DNA of 64,000 bases from contig OX442315.1 in assembly GCA_949358305.1 (NCBI GenBank), positions 20,672,427 to 20,736,426 on the forward strand, given 5' to 3'. The notes below the pieces were generated by a model that worked only from the letters and a program-made list of their open reading frames with translations, ran no database searches and was not told the origin of the DNA. This document shows, piece by piece, positions 49,324-62,100 of the stretch (position 1 is the first letter of the stretch; each line of letters starts with the position of its first letter). Origin of the DNA: Strigamia acuminata. Lineage: Eukaryota; Arthropoda; Chilopoda; Geophilomorpha; Linotaeniidae. The position numbers and the translations under genes are program-made.

Positions 49324-52000
49324 TTTTGTACAAATAACTGCCTTCAGACACTGGACAAGCGAGGTGCAATTTCCTGGTGTGCATCATCTTTTTTGCGTAA
49401 TAATTATTACAAATTACATTTTTTTTTCATTTCACTGTATAAATTACTAATTAAATTACGATTTTTATTTTTATTCTGCTTTCGTGTTAGTTATTGCATT
49501 TTTCAATCATACAAAGTAATCATAAAAAGAAAAAGTAACTGAGCGAACGGAGACGGCCAACAACAACTTTTTTTTTTATTATTTGTTTATTGTTTTTGTT
49601 TTTATTTGGCCCGTTTTGGTGAACGGGAGAACATCGCGAACAGTCAAAGATGTTCAAGTTCAGTTGAGTCACGGCCAGGGCGGACAAGATTCAGATATCC
49701 ACAAAATAAAGTAAATAAATATTTTTTTTTCATTTATATTTGTTTGTACCGATAAAACAATTTAAAAAATCATTCTTTGAATAAAGTATCACACTATTTA
49801 ATTATTAATTCGAAAAAAAAAATTATATTTTAAAATTAAAACATTGATATGGGCTAGAAAGTGACGATTTTTACATTCTTGATGTACTGACCTCCCGTCA
49901 GATTCTATGAACTCTAGCACCTAAACATTTTTTTAAAATTATTTTTCATACACTTTATTTATCGAATGAGTGAACTTTTCAAAGATATTATAATTTCGTC
50001 AAGTCCGAGACAACACAACTGAACTGAAACACACATCCATGCTTATGCAGATCTCCCTGGACTGGACCAACTGAGCTATATATCAATTTTTCGAACGATA
50101 AGTATCAAATCTGTCCTCCTCAATAATAAATTCCGATGCCTCGGTGATTTTTTTTTCGCTAAAAAAAACCTTTGTAGAATTTTCCATGTGTCGGATTAAT
50201 GGATTATCTCATTAATCCGACAACAAAAGCGTTTAATCGTCAACCCACAGCACCGAACAGGAAGAAGACTACCGAAAGGACGGCACCATTGTTCTGCGTG
50301 TGCCGGCCGATCATCGGCATCTTTGGCGCTGACTCATAACAAATGAAACTCGTTCATTTTTCGGCCGATAACCTTTCGACAAGAATTTTAATCCCTCCTA
50401 GTTTTTTCCTGGAATAAAATTACCTTTGCAGACGCCGACTCTATTCTGTTAGTGGTCAAGCGACTAAGAAAACAAAAGAAATCCTACCCTAATTGGTGTC
50501 TGGTAAATTTGAAGGCGCCCACACTGCAGGGCGTCATAAAAAAGCAGGCGGCCAGACTGGACGCCAAAATGCAGCACGTGGCGCGCGGGAGAAAGACGAG
50601 GAGAAAGATGCATGGGAGTTTATTGCTAACATATGACACCAATTTAGCAGATACAATCTACTAAGCACCAATAGCAGTATGCGGTAATAAAAGATAAAAA
50701 TAAAAACTTAGCAAGTTGGTGCGAAAAGGTTGCGGACCCACACCCGGAGGTGCTACTCGTTAAGCCGCCGCTGTAGGTAAATTGATTGGGTTACTTTGTA
50801 TTTGTTTGTTTAGTTTTTGTTTGTGTTTGCATTTCAATTTGCACAATATGTTTTCCTTTTATTTGTGTAATGCACATAATCATACGCTACATGAATGCTA
50901 TTGCTTTATACACATCTAGAATCGAAAGTTGTATTCTCGCTAAATTCTATTCCTACGTCTAATTTAAATATAAGCACTTTGGACAAAGGAGAAATCGATA
51001 TAATATCTTAAATTCTCTGTATACATTATATCGTACATGGTCATGAGTTATAGAGTACATTTGTTTTGACATTTAGCAGATACAACGCATAAATTTGAAC
51101 GATTAGAAAAGTTTGTTATCATTGGTTCCCTTCACCAGCCTTTGGACATAAACACAGCGAACATGAAACGAGTTTACAACATCACAGTTTTGGGGGTGTT
51201 TAGGTCACTGGGGGTCACTTTATAAGTTTCCGCAAGGACCAACCACTCAAATTCAAATTACAAATGAGAAAATTACACTTTTAACTAAATACGAGTGAGG
51301 CAAATGAAACAAATAAAATGTTTTGGTGTGTAAAGTATCAAAATGAAGGAAAGGTATTCTAAAAGTTACATTGAAATTGAATAATTTGTTTTAAAAATGC
51401 AGAAATTGAAAACTTAAAGTCACGGGACACGATTTAAACACACACGCACGACCATTTACACATTCATGTACGAGTAACAACAAGAAGGCACCAAGATGCC
51501 ACCCAATAAGGTGGCTGTACGTTAATTCAAAGAGAAGAATTGCTGTTACCGATACTTTTAAGTTAAGTAAGTCATATATAAACAAAAACAACACGCACAC
51601 ATTCTTTTTAATATTGGAGGCACAAAGTTCTCCTTTCAGACAAAATTTAAAATATAGAATATCTTATTTTACAATACAATATATCACGATTGAATTGAGA
51701 GCGTTATAATATGTATATATTTATATTTATATCATTTTTATTAATATTTAGGATTTTAAAATAAAAATACCGTTATCAATAAAATGGCGTTTGATATCGA
51801 TATTTTTCATTTCCGACCGACAAACGTGACAATTTTCCAAATTTAATTACATCAAACGAATATATGATATTTATACGATATGTTTCAAAATTAAATTTAT
51901 AAACCAAAAAAAAAATATATTTTTAGCTCTTTTTTTTAATGCAACATTAGACGCCACATGGTGACGAATCAGAAAAATTTCAAACGAGAAGAAAATATGA
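49324..52000. other. nanos 3' region and nanos-VMAT spacer
   Basis: The first few hundred bases are presumably the nanos 3' UTR, with a long T tract at 49569. A GC-richer island at 50220-50690 (listed separately) stands out in otherwise AT-rich DNA. The remainder to 52000 holds no exon I can support and probably includes the VMAT 3' UTR. Confidence 0.45.
50220..50690 (+). other. GC-rich island with exon-like open segments
   Basis: Two segments follow acceptor-like sequences. CCCACAG at about 50252 opens TEQEEDYRKDGTIVLRVPAD and runs to a stop. TTTGCAG at about 50433 opens a stretch with long open frames in two phases (one reads APTLQGVIKKQAARLDAKMQ, the other ends DAWEFIANI). Composition is coding-like, but no family is recognised and the upstream exon is uncertain (a candidate donor is at 49711). 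It could be unannotated terminal exons or just a GC-rich non-coding patch. Confidence 0.3.
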
Positions 52001-55000
52001 TTAATTATCGTCAGTGTCTGGAGGGTTCTCCATTTTGTTGTAATTGATGTACCGGACTGGACATTGATCTCCAATCAAGGACTGTAAAAAAATTCATTTA
52101 AAACTCTTTTACAACCACGGTATGTGTAAAGTCTAATTTCACATTTATTTATTTATTTATATTTATTTAAAAATGTAAAAAAAAAAAATGTTCTTACCTG
52201 CTTTTCATCTCTACCTGGCGGATTTCTAAGAAAAATGAGCAGTGGCGCGTAAATGAAGTTCATGATAGCGATTCCGAAAAGCATCCATCCGAAACCCATC
52301 GTTTGAACTAAAGTTCCACTCAATGCAGGACCTGGCCATAAAATATCGCAATTGCGGTCAATTCCAAGTGTATATTTATTCATTATATTGTTACCAATGG
52401 CAAAACCAAGACAAAATGCCACATCTCCTATTGCGTAAACGCTTCCATAAACCGCCGAGTGTCTAATATCAACCAAATAGCCCAATTCGGGCATCATCGA
52501 GGAATCTACCATTCCTGCAGCAGAGTATACATAGATTTTCAATTTAACACTTCTTATCTTCATTTAATTGCACTCACCAATTGCAAACCCCAAGCCGGCG
52601 TTCGGTACAATTAAATGATTGATATTTTTAGCTAACGGAATCTTTAAACGAACAAAAAAAATATATTTAATTAGATAAAAAATTCTTTAAAAAAAAATTC
52701 CATTAAAAGATTGATTACGAGCGAATTTTATTAATGGCGCTTTACTTCTGCGATGTGGCTGTAGAGGGCGACTTGAGCTCTTCCGCTGTGTTTATTAGGG
52801 TACATTTTCATTTATTCTTTTATTATGCGTGAACTGGAGTTTTATATTACTCATTGCAGGGGATTAAGAGATTACGAGAGTTGCAACTCGCGTCGCTGCA
52901 GTTGCCTCCGCAGAGGACGATAGGACATGACTGACCAGAAAGGAAAAAAAAGAAGTAAAAAAACTCACACAAATGAGGCAAACTCCAATGATGACAAGAC
53001 CGAGCATGGACGCCAACCAACTGAAATGACGACGCAAGATAAAAGACTAAAAATAAAACAGAAGAAGGAATCAAAGATTGACTCACCGTCCCATTTTATG
53101 ACCGAGAGGTCCAAATAAATTGGTGCCGATTAGGTAAGAAATCGATGCGGGCAAAAATACAGCTCCCAACTGCCACTTGGGGGCTTCCATAGTGTCTATC
53201 ATCCAGATTGGCAGTGTTGGTTCTAACATTGCAATCCCCATATTTGCAAAAGTGATAGCGCCTTAATGTATAAACAAACATAACGTCGTTTTAAATTTAA
53301 TAATTCCCCAACATTTGCACAGATCTGAAAAACCTGCTGAAAGGATAATATAAGGATCTCGAATCAGAGTTCCCAGCGCAGCACCATCTTGGTCCTGTTT
53401 TTGGATACCCGGTTGAAGGACCAGAAGTTGAAGAACTAAATTGAGTATTTTTAAAATTATTTTTTTTTAATTGAAAATTGATTTTTATTGGTCGATAATG
53501 GAAAAAAATGAAACTCACGTCCATCTCCTAATGCTAAAGCCGCTAAAATCAAAAACGGTGCAGTTTTCCCAACAAACTGATACATTACGCCGCCAAATGG
53601 AGGTCCTATAAGGACCCCCAATGCGAGACCACCTAGTGCTAAACCCATAGCATTGCCTCTTTCTTTGTCATCCGGGTATCGGTCGGCCAACATGCCCATT
53701 CCTAAAACAAAACGATGATTAAAGTCGGTCATTCCTATTTTTGACCTGGGATTTCAAGTCAATTTCCTGTGTGTAATAAAGCGCATGTGCTAACTTACCA
53801 GAGACACTTGAACACGAAGAACCGACGCCCTGCAGTGCACGCGCCACGAACAAGATACCGTAAGTGCGACCAAATGCAAAAACTGAAGGAAAATGGAAAA
53901 AATTAACATGGACGGATTTGTGTCCTCCTGGGGTGGGGAGTTTAAGTGACGTCAGTTGATGAGAACGGGGAAGTAGGGTGTATTTTAATTAAGTGTAGCA
54001 TCATGGTGGGAATAGGATTGGGAAGGCAAATCCTTAATCGGATCATAAGGACGGGTTATTAAAATACTGCACGCACCATTAAAAACACCACACTACCCCT
54101 TCCGTTTACCAAAACACAAGACTCACTCAGAGTGGACAGAAACATGATGACGAAACCACAAAACATTGGGATACTGTAGCCGATTCTGGAAGAGAGAGAG
54201 GCTTTTTAAAACTCGATCATCTCATTAACACTAATTATTGAGAAATTAGAGGAGGGAAGAGAAAAATTGCTGGACGTTTATACGCATATTATAAAGGTCA
54301 AGTGTACTGATACGTGCAATTTCTTTGTTTCTTGTCAGTTTAAATTAATGATAGTTATTACAACCAACACGCAAGATTAATTCATCACATTAATTTACGA
54401 CGGGAATTTTTTTCGGGTGAGTTTGCTTGCTAATGGATCGATCTAATGCTTCCCGCGCTATTTTTCAAAAGATAAGTCTTTTCCAGATGGGTTTTGCGTC
54501 GAATTTGAATTTTGTTGGTGACTAATTGGGAAATTTAAAAAAAAATAAGGATTTTAGTTTTTTGTTGTTTTTGTTGTTATTTTTTGCGCGCAACTTTGAT
54601 ATGTGATGCGTCATGAAGAGAATCGTTGCCAAGCTCGCCGTTGCAAAGACAGCAAGCCCAGATCTAATTTCACAACAATCAAAAGAAGCAACTGGATCTG
54701 AGTCCACTGTTGGTAGATTAAAACCTGGAACGGTTGAACCTGGTGGAGCTCCACAGGTTCAAGATCAACAAAAACTGAGCTCCGGTGTGAGACGTAAATA
54801 ATTAAGAGAAGAGATAAGTCATAAAATAATATCTAATTTTTTAATTATTTTAACGAGAATACCAGTGCACTTGATCTTTAACGTAAACTTTACGAGTGAC
54901 TCATAAAATGATATTGTGGCTTGCACTGCGTGACCTATTTTTTTCAAAATATCGCTTTATTGCAGAGGATTATTGCTGCGTTACTTTCCGATTGAAAAAG

Positions 55001-55982
55001 TGATTTTGCGCAATGATATTTTCCTCGATTTTTGCTTTTTACTTGCAAGTGTGATAAGATGTAACAAAAATTAAAAAAATTTTTGTGACTCTTAAAATCG
55101 AGTCTTTTACCGCATAATAAGATTTTATTTTCGTTCAAAAAAGCCGATTAAAACATTAAAGTCACTACGTGAAATCCAATGCCGCAAAAATTGAGCTTTA
55201 AAACCCACAAAACGAGAATCAAAAGCAGTCGCTTTTCATTGAAATAATTATTTTTCCTGGTTTCTTTGGATTTATCGAGTTTATTCGCGATCAGAGTTGG
55301 AATCGATTGTCCTTTGATCTGTTCATTTGGAAACAAAAGTTAGTTACTTACCTGTTAGTAATTGGTCCTATGAATGGGTTAGTTATAAGCTGCACAACAG
55401 CTTTAGATGCAAATAACACTCCCACTTCGACATTTTCCGATAAAAGTTCAGCGTGTCTCTCTTGCTCAAACGTGAGGGGAACAGGAGCCGGAGTAGTGCA
55501 CGTACAATCTACTCAGATGAATGCATAACGATAGAAGAAAACGGTGTGAAATTGAAAAGGAAAAGCGAATTTCTCACTCACTGTGTGTGCCATTAGCATT
55601 TGAACTAAAATCCGGCCCCTGATCAATCGGTGCAGGAGTCGTCGTCAAATTGATAGGTTTGTCGTGACGATGGCGAATGGTATACAAAAACTCAGGAATG
55701 ATGGGAACTACAAGGCAAAGGAAACTTGAGAAATGCAATAGATTTAAGACGCATGCGCCAACCGCAGAACACAGTTCATTAATTGCGGGTCACCCATTAA
55801 GCCATTAACCCTTTACGTGAAAAATGAAGCGTAAACAGCGCTTGCGTACGAGCGAGCGAGCAAAGTAACTTGCCTACAGTCGTAAGGAGCATGTTGTCTA
55901 GGAGTAAAGCGATAGCCACAATAACGAGAATCAGTTTTCGGGATTCGCGACATTGTTGCAAAACAGTGGGCCATCCTGTCAT
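52001..55982 (-). CDS. Vesicular monoamine transporter (SLC18A family)
   Basis: Proton-coupled antiporter that loads monoamines into synaptic vesicles, MFS fold with twelve membrane segments. The start at 55982 gives [17 protein letters not shown], then TM1 [19 protein letters not shown] luminal loop with an NGT sequon and a Cys pair (ECTC) follows. Next come [99 protein letters not shown] and [20 protein letters not shown]. The C-terminal tail ends [10 protein letters not shown]. These blocks match VMAT more closely than VAChT. About ten exons. One 63-nt intron is stop-free and in frame. Confidence 0.93.
52332..52394 (-). other. 63-nt stop-free intron of VMAT
   Basis: GTAACAATAT...GGCCAG splits [12 protein letters not shown]. 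The length is a multiple of three and no stop occurs in frame, so retention would insert 21 residues next to a late membrane segment. Known family members lack such an insert at this position. Confidence 0.75.
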
Positions 55983-56705
55983 AGCAAAATAAAAACTGCA
56001 AAGAAAAGGAAAGAAAAAAAATCCATTTAATGCTTTCAGTATTCGACTTCATTAACAAGATTCGAGACGCGAAGCATTCTGGGATGAAAATTGTCTTTAG
56101 AAAATGTTTTGAGGAGAGGAAATCCTCTCTTCCTGAGCCCATTAGAGGGGGATGGAGATGGGAGAAGGGAGAACCTGTTGCTGCAGTTCCTTCGTCGAGC
56201 GAAGATGGCGCTGTCGGGCGGAAGCGTTCGATAGATCACAGCTGCTCTCGACTTTGTGTTTAATCAGCGCGTGTCCCAAGGCAAGTCTGCTTGCTGATTG
56301 GCCTTCAGGTGGCGCTGCATTTGACCCTCGCCAATGCCTCGAAGTGTGGGAAGTAGGTAAGAAGAAGAAGCCTCCTTTATTGACCTTGAGCTCGGATGAC
56401 ATCTATTTAATCAAGCGTCCATCAACCAATTTGCTGTCAAGAATGGTTGGCATGGAAACGCATCATTGTACGCTGAGTGTTTTAGCCTCGATATTACAAA
56501 ACGTACTCTTCACCCTTTCAGCGTCCAAGCGGAAAAAAAAGATAAGGGGGAGCCGAAAAAGTGATGGGGGAAAGAAAGAAAGAACGAAAGGAAAGTGTGA
56601 TGTCAAAACATGGAAAAGGCGGGACATTCGATTGATTGCGGGATTTGCTTCTTAAATCATACAGTGCCCTATAATTTTCTGTTATTATTGACTCTTTGAG
56701 TGCGA

Positions 56706-56713
56706 TAATAATG

Positions 56714-56747
<34 letters not shown>
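56706..56747. repeat. (AAT)n microsatellite
   Basis: About fourteen ATA/AAT triplets with one interrupting TGA near the start. Confidence 0.9.
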
Positions 56748-56749
<2 letters not shown>

Positions 56750-57520
56750 GAAAAAAAGAGTTAAAGATGGGGTAAATGGAAGATTTGGTTTATTGGTTAT
56801 GTAAACTTAGTTGGTTTAAATGTGCAGATTGGGTTTGGATGAAAGTTGGTGGTGCGGAGGGTAAATTTGGGTTGTCGAGAATAAATATGCGATCAACATT
56901 GCAGTGGAGTTGGGTATGTTTGATGCGTTGCCATGGAAACGGAATCTCTTTAATGGTCGAGTTTCGATTGGGCAACAGGTTGAGCGCGCACTCTCGTTAC
57001 TACAAACGCACCAAGCTCATCATAAGAACGCATGCGTTTGTGTCTCCCCGTGGCTTCTTGGGCCTGTCACGAAAACGTGCTCGCACGCCAGAACGCACGG
57101 AATTCTGGTGTCTCGTCCTCATTCTCGCAGTCATTATCTAGCGATCAATGTTGTTAGCACGCGCATCACGCACCACCCTGCTCTCATTACAACGAAAACG
57201 CTCTCTCTTAAACCATCTACATCGTGGACACCTCATTAAACCTTTTGCGCTGATTTGGATCCCATTGTTGTCGGCCACCTGTGTCTGTCAACTGTCAATA
57301 GATAAGGTGTCATTAAAGCGAGGGCAGGATCACTTCACTTCATGAATCTATACCATAAAGGAGGCATCCATAATTGCAAAGCAGAAAAGCATGTTTGGAA
57401 CTCTGCCCTTCATATCCACCAACGAATAGGGGATGACGAAGGCGGGAAGCGCACGTGCCACCCTCCTCTTTCTCTGCGACCCCTCTCTACATTCCTAATT
57501 TTCCTTTCCACACATCCACC

Positions 57521-57569
57521 TCCACACGCACACACACACACACTCTCTCTCTCTCTCTTTCACTCTCGT
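57521..57569. repeat. Compound (CA)n(CT)n microsatellite
   Basis: ACACACGCACACACACACAC followed directly by CTCTCTCTCTCTCTCT. Confidence 0.9.
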
Positions 57570-58823
57570 GCCACAACTAGGCAGGCTTCTCTGCAAGCTC
57601 GTTGCTGACACCGTTTTCGAATATTTTTATTTTTATTTTTTATTTTATAAATAAAATAATTTTTTTAAATTTTATTTTTATTTTATTTTGGAACGACTGT
57701 TGATGGTTTGGATCCCTTGAGGCTTTCTTTGAGGTCCCACAATTGATGGATGCGTTGATGGCGATTAGTTACGTCACTCCTCACTTCCGTTTCTTGATTT
57801 ATGGTGATGACGTCAGATGATAGCGCCGTTGCCTTTCCTTATAGCTGGCATCAGCACTTCAGCAGTCTGCTGCCTATCAAATCACATTTATGCAAAAATC
57901 CTATAAATAAAATGCACTTGATCGCTTCTGACGTCATATCGGTCTTTTCCGCCCATTTGCTGCCCACTGATCTCTTCACTTTGCCTTGCCACGACTATTT
58001 GTCGCTCGTATCAATCACGTCACCATTGTCCCGTATGCGTCCATCTTTTTTTTTGCTTGGTCTCTTTCTCTCTGCATCACCCTGCTTCACTTTTCCCTCG
58101 TACGAGTGCACGTGGTTTCTATGACAACCAACTTGACATCTAAACTCGGAATTCCGTCGTCATTTCCTATAAAGCCCGTCTAGAGCCATGTGACCCTCCA
58201 CCTTCTTTTCCTGAAAGAGGTACTTCCGCCTCATCAAAAACGGTTACCATGGGAACCGCATCATAAGTTTCATTCGTCAATTAATCAAACAAGATCGCAG
58301 AAATGTTTCCTTTTCTCATTCTGGAGTTTGTAATTGAGAAAAAAGTGTTCGACAATTTTATTTTGTTTTAAATTGTCATCGTTTTAAATAAAAGAAAGGG
58401 GAGAACATGTTTTTCTTCTTCGTTTATACGTTAGGGACTTGAGAAATTTTATTTAAACACACGTATATCGTATACAATAAACTTCCTATTTTTTACCAAT
58501 GAGATCGATACGTATACGTGATTGTTTCGCAAAATCCCGACAACTATATTTTATTTTTTCGGTACGCCAAGAATACTGTCAACGGGGAATATTTAAAAAA
58601 TTTAAAATTTGTCTCGAACAACGTTAAATTAAAAATTATGACATGGAATGGAACGGAGCAATCTTCGATCAATTTTTCACTCACGATGTTTAAAATTCGT
58701 TGATAATTAAGATTCCGCATTAGAAGGAAAATGTCCGTCGTTAGTCAATAATTGTTGGTAATGTTTATACGGCAATATATTATTCTTGTAGTATGGTGCC
58801 ACTAGGGCGGCGCCAATTTTGTT

Positions 58824-58844
58824 TAGTCTACTCCTAGTAGACTA
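58824..58844. repeat. Perfect 9-bp palindrome with 3-bp spacer
   Basis: TAGTCTACT, spacer CCT, AGTAGACTA, shortly after a GCGGCGCC motif. It may be an end of a degraded transposon or a binding site. Confidence 0.7.
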
Positions 58845-61379
58845 TTGCTGTATTTTCCCTATGTATAACCTTTTATTCAAAGTCTGAATAAAGAATTAAC
58901 CCTTGTAGAAAGAATAATATCCTCAAGATTGATTAGCAATAATATATTCTAAATTTAGAATATTTGTGATATGAGCGAATGGCTCGGAGACACATACATT
59001 TCGTAAATTTATAAACGACGAAAATTGAATTGTTTGTGTTTTTACGTGAGGTAAAATAAGACGAGACAAGTGATGTATGAATGAAATTTATTTGCAAACA
59101 AAACTTGTAGATGCAAGTTGTCGCACATGCTGTCATTAGCTGTGTAGCTAAAGGTAATTCTTGACCTTAGCTAATTACCTCTGAAACAAAGGGTGCATGA
59201 TTTGTCATGTCTGATATCTGTGCTTTGGTTTCTGCTGCTTTAATTACACTTCAATTGTACTTTGAGCAACGTGAAAAATTAAATATGCTATATCTCTTTG
59301 GGCATAAAAATAAAATCACGAATCAAGTCCCAGACTCAGTATTAAAATTTATAATTTTTTTATTTTAAAAAGTTAAAAATGTCTGCTAAAAAATTAATCC
59401 ATCGAAGGAAATTGATTTCAAGACTCACCCCTCTACAAAAAAATTCTCATTTCATTTCATTACTCTCTAAGATATATTAATTCAATTTATTAATGAAATG
59501 CAGTTAAGTTTTACGGGCAAAGGACAGACATTTAATAGAAAATATAGGGGAATAAAAGGAAAAATATAGGAGAAAATTAAAATTAATTCTAAAGAGAATG
59601 ATCGATGATGTGCTGAAAGATGGCATCCCCAGCAATGATCGAGTGGAGGCGGTTGGGGCACTTCCTTCTTCTATAAATCAAAGCCTTGGGTCAAAGGTGA
59701 GTCCAGATAAGGAAGAGAATTAAACTAAGTCCACTACGCATGTCCACGCAGACACGACGTATATACGTGATTGTTCTCTTTTCCTGTTCATCAATGAACG
59801 AGGCACTGATAAGGTAAAGGCACCAATCAACCCGAAATGAGATGGAAATTAAAAGGAATTTAGACAAGAAATTTTTTCTCTTTTAAAAAAATTTCTCTTT
59901 TACATGTGAAAGATTAATTACCAACGAGACGTTGGTTATTTGATCTTAATCTCGAAGAGGTTTACGTTGTCGCGTATTTTTTATATTCACATTGGAGAGA
60001 AAGGTTGTCCCACTCAACTAAGAACGCATCAAGCGTCCGCGCATTAGATTTCCGAGGTGAGGGGGAAGGGGAAGGACGCGTGCTAATGGATATCGATCTA
60101 GGCGCCAATAACTCATCCTTCTCGTCCGCATCAGACGCCAACTTTGCGATAAATTGTACGAAGACGCCAACGATCAACGACAATTGGTTATGCTGCCCCC
60201 GCGCATATGGCAAGCGAAAAATAATTAATAGGACGCGAGTAAAAGAGGAGAGCAAATTGACATCGACAGCAACAGGTTCGGCAGCGCGGAGAGCCAGCTG
60301 GTCAGCGCGAATGAGGGAAAACGAGCCGCTAAGAGAGGTGCCAAAAGAATGTCCTCGACTTTGATGTTGACTCGCACAGCTGCTGGTTGTCATGCCAACC
60401 ACAGTTTACGGTCGTGTCAACTGAATAAAATATCTTGTTTTTAATTTAATTATCATTGTGTTTATAATTTCCTTTTTATGTAAGAAATGTACGACTTCTC
60501 TTGCCACATTTTCCCCACAACTTCTTTCCCATAAGAATGCAGCCAAGCAATGTGAAACAAAGGCGCGTGCAGAGTCCATTAGCGGGACATCTCTGTTTGA
60601 CAGATTTTGTGGCAATCAACCACATCCATTAAGGAACGTGATCACCACCTACTGGTCAGGCCACACCCTTCCCACCCAACTCTCTTTTCTCAATGAATTT
60701 CTTTTTAGATTATTTTCTAAATGAGCGTCGCGAGCAAAACAAAAATTTAAAAACGTGTTTTTTCGCTCTCCGACTCACTCAGTCGTTGCAATTGCAACGA
60801 AGCCGCACATGAAAAGCTCCGCCTGAGTGAAAACTTCCCTGCGTGAAACCTCACTTGAACAGTCGTGTAATGGATTGTCGCATGGGTAAATTAAAAATCG
60901 ACGTCATTTCTTATTGATGCGTAAAGGAAGATTTTTAATTGATCCTACCTTATCTCACTTCTTGTAGTCAAACTGCGAATGTCTCTCTTATTTTTTAAAC
61001 TGGTTACTGGGATGCCCAAGTGCACGTGCTAACTTTACGGATTGCTAACGGACGATGAGTGCAGATCAAAACGCGACTGATGGGGAAGGGGTGATGTGTG
61101 CGCATGCTCGGTAGAGAGGGTCCACCAATGCTGATTCAAAACGCCACTCAACGCCTTCTCCTCCCCATCTCGCAAAATCTTCTCTTATGAGCAAATTTTT
61201 TATCGAATTTATTTGACGTCATTTGTGAACGACCCCGCGTTTACTCGTTGTTTCTACTAGATGGCGCCAAACTCTTGGAGGTGAGTCGATAACTCAATAC
61301 AATTGATTACGGTAGCTCGAGCATTACAAATAAGCTTATAGGTGGAATTTATTTGTTTTTATCACGGTGATATTTCGAT

Positions 61380-61470
61380 TATATAAGAAAAGATACTTTT
61401 GGAAATATAATTCCATTCATTTCGGTCAGTTGGACTTTAATAGCTTGAGTTTGGGTGATTAGTTCAGTCG
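61380..61470 (+). promoter_or_regulatory. Putative TATA-type core promoter
   Basis: TATATAAG at 61380-61387, followed 35-47 bp later by Inr-like TCATTT and TCAGTT sequences. Downstream, a short open segment (ATG at 61621 or 61651) runs into a possible GTATTT donor at 61692. No recognisable gene follows on this strand before the antisense transferrin gene, so the transcript, if real, is of unknown nature. Confidence 0.35.
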
Positions 61471-62100
61471 ATTAGTTGCTGTGAGTTGACCTGTTTCTTA
61501 TTAGCGAGACGTATTGGTCGCATTGACACTAGACTTTCCATTGTTCGGCTTTTGCCTCTTCAACTTCAAGGTAGCCATTCATTAGTGGTAAACCACGCGT
61601 GACAGACACACCAGATCCAGATGCTTTCAGATGTTCTCCGGATGCTGCGATGCGAGACTTCCTTCATAATCGAAGTTTCGATTTCAATAAAGGTATTTAT
61701 TTGGCCATTTAAACTTGTGTTTATGCGTATACAAATGAATGATTTTCCGTATTAATAAAAGGAATTTTAGAATATTTTAAAATGTGCTTTCACTTATTTC
61801 TCGTCTTCTGTAAAGACAAAATAAGTTGTTATAAAAAAGGATTTTTCCATATTCTTTCAAATTTAAAAGAGGCGTTCTTTAACAGGTGGTTGTCTCGTTT
61901 TGGCAGTGACCAAAAGGCAATGACAAAGTGATGCGAAAGTTGTTAAACTTGACAGTGAAAAGTTTTCGATTTGTATTTGGAACTTGTTTTAAATTAAAAA
62001 TTGCTATTAATGATTATAAAAAAATTTATTTCTAAAAATATTACATAAAAAAAGAAATGAGATGGTAGAATTTAAAAAGTGAGGTAAAAATCACAGATGT

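Larger units (their letters stand above)
55983..61379. promoter_or_regulatory. Long upstream region of VMAT
   Basis: About 5.4 kb without a recognisable protein-coding exon, unusual in so compact a window and consistent with cis-regulatory DNA of a neuronal gene. GC-richer, motif-dense patches lie at 56060-56660, 56930-57250 and 60010-60380. Simple repeats lie at 56706 and 57521, and AT-only DNA at 57615-57690. Open frames here lack family resemblance and occur on both strands. Confidence 0.45.

Noticed and set aside
50030-50100. tRNA-like sequence on the minus strand (TAGCTCAGTTGGTCCAG)
   Set aside because: The A-box-like part is present, but I cannot fold a cloverleaf and the TTCGAATCC-type B box is missing.
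56152-56655. 167-codon plus-strand frame upstream of VMAT
   Set aside because: Low-complexity Lys/Arg/Ser-rich C-terminus, no splice context, an overlapping antisense frame and no known family.
60277-60297. RE1/NRSE-like motif (TTCGGCAGCGCGGAGAGCC)
   Set aside because: Several mismatches to the vertebrate consensus, and arthropods are not known to use REST. Likely chance in a GC-richer patch.
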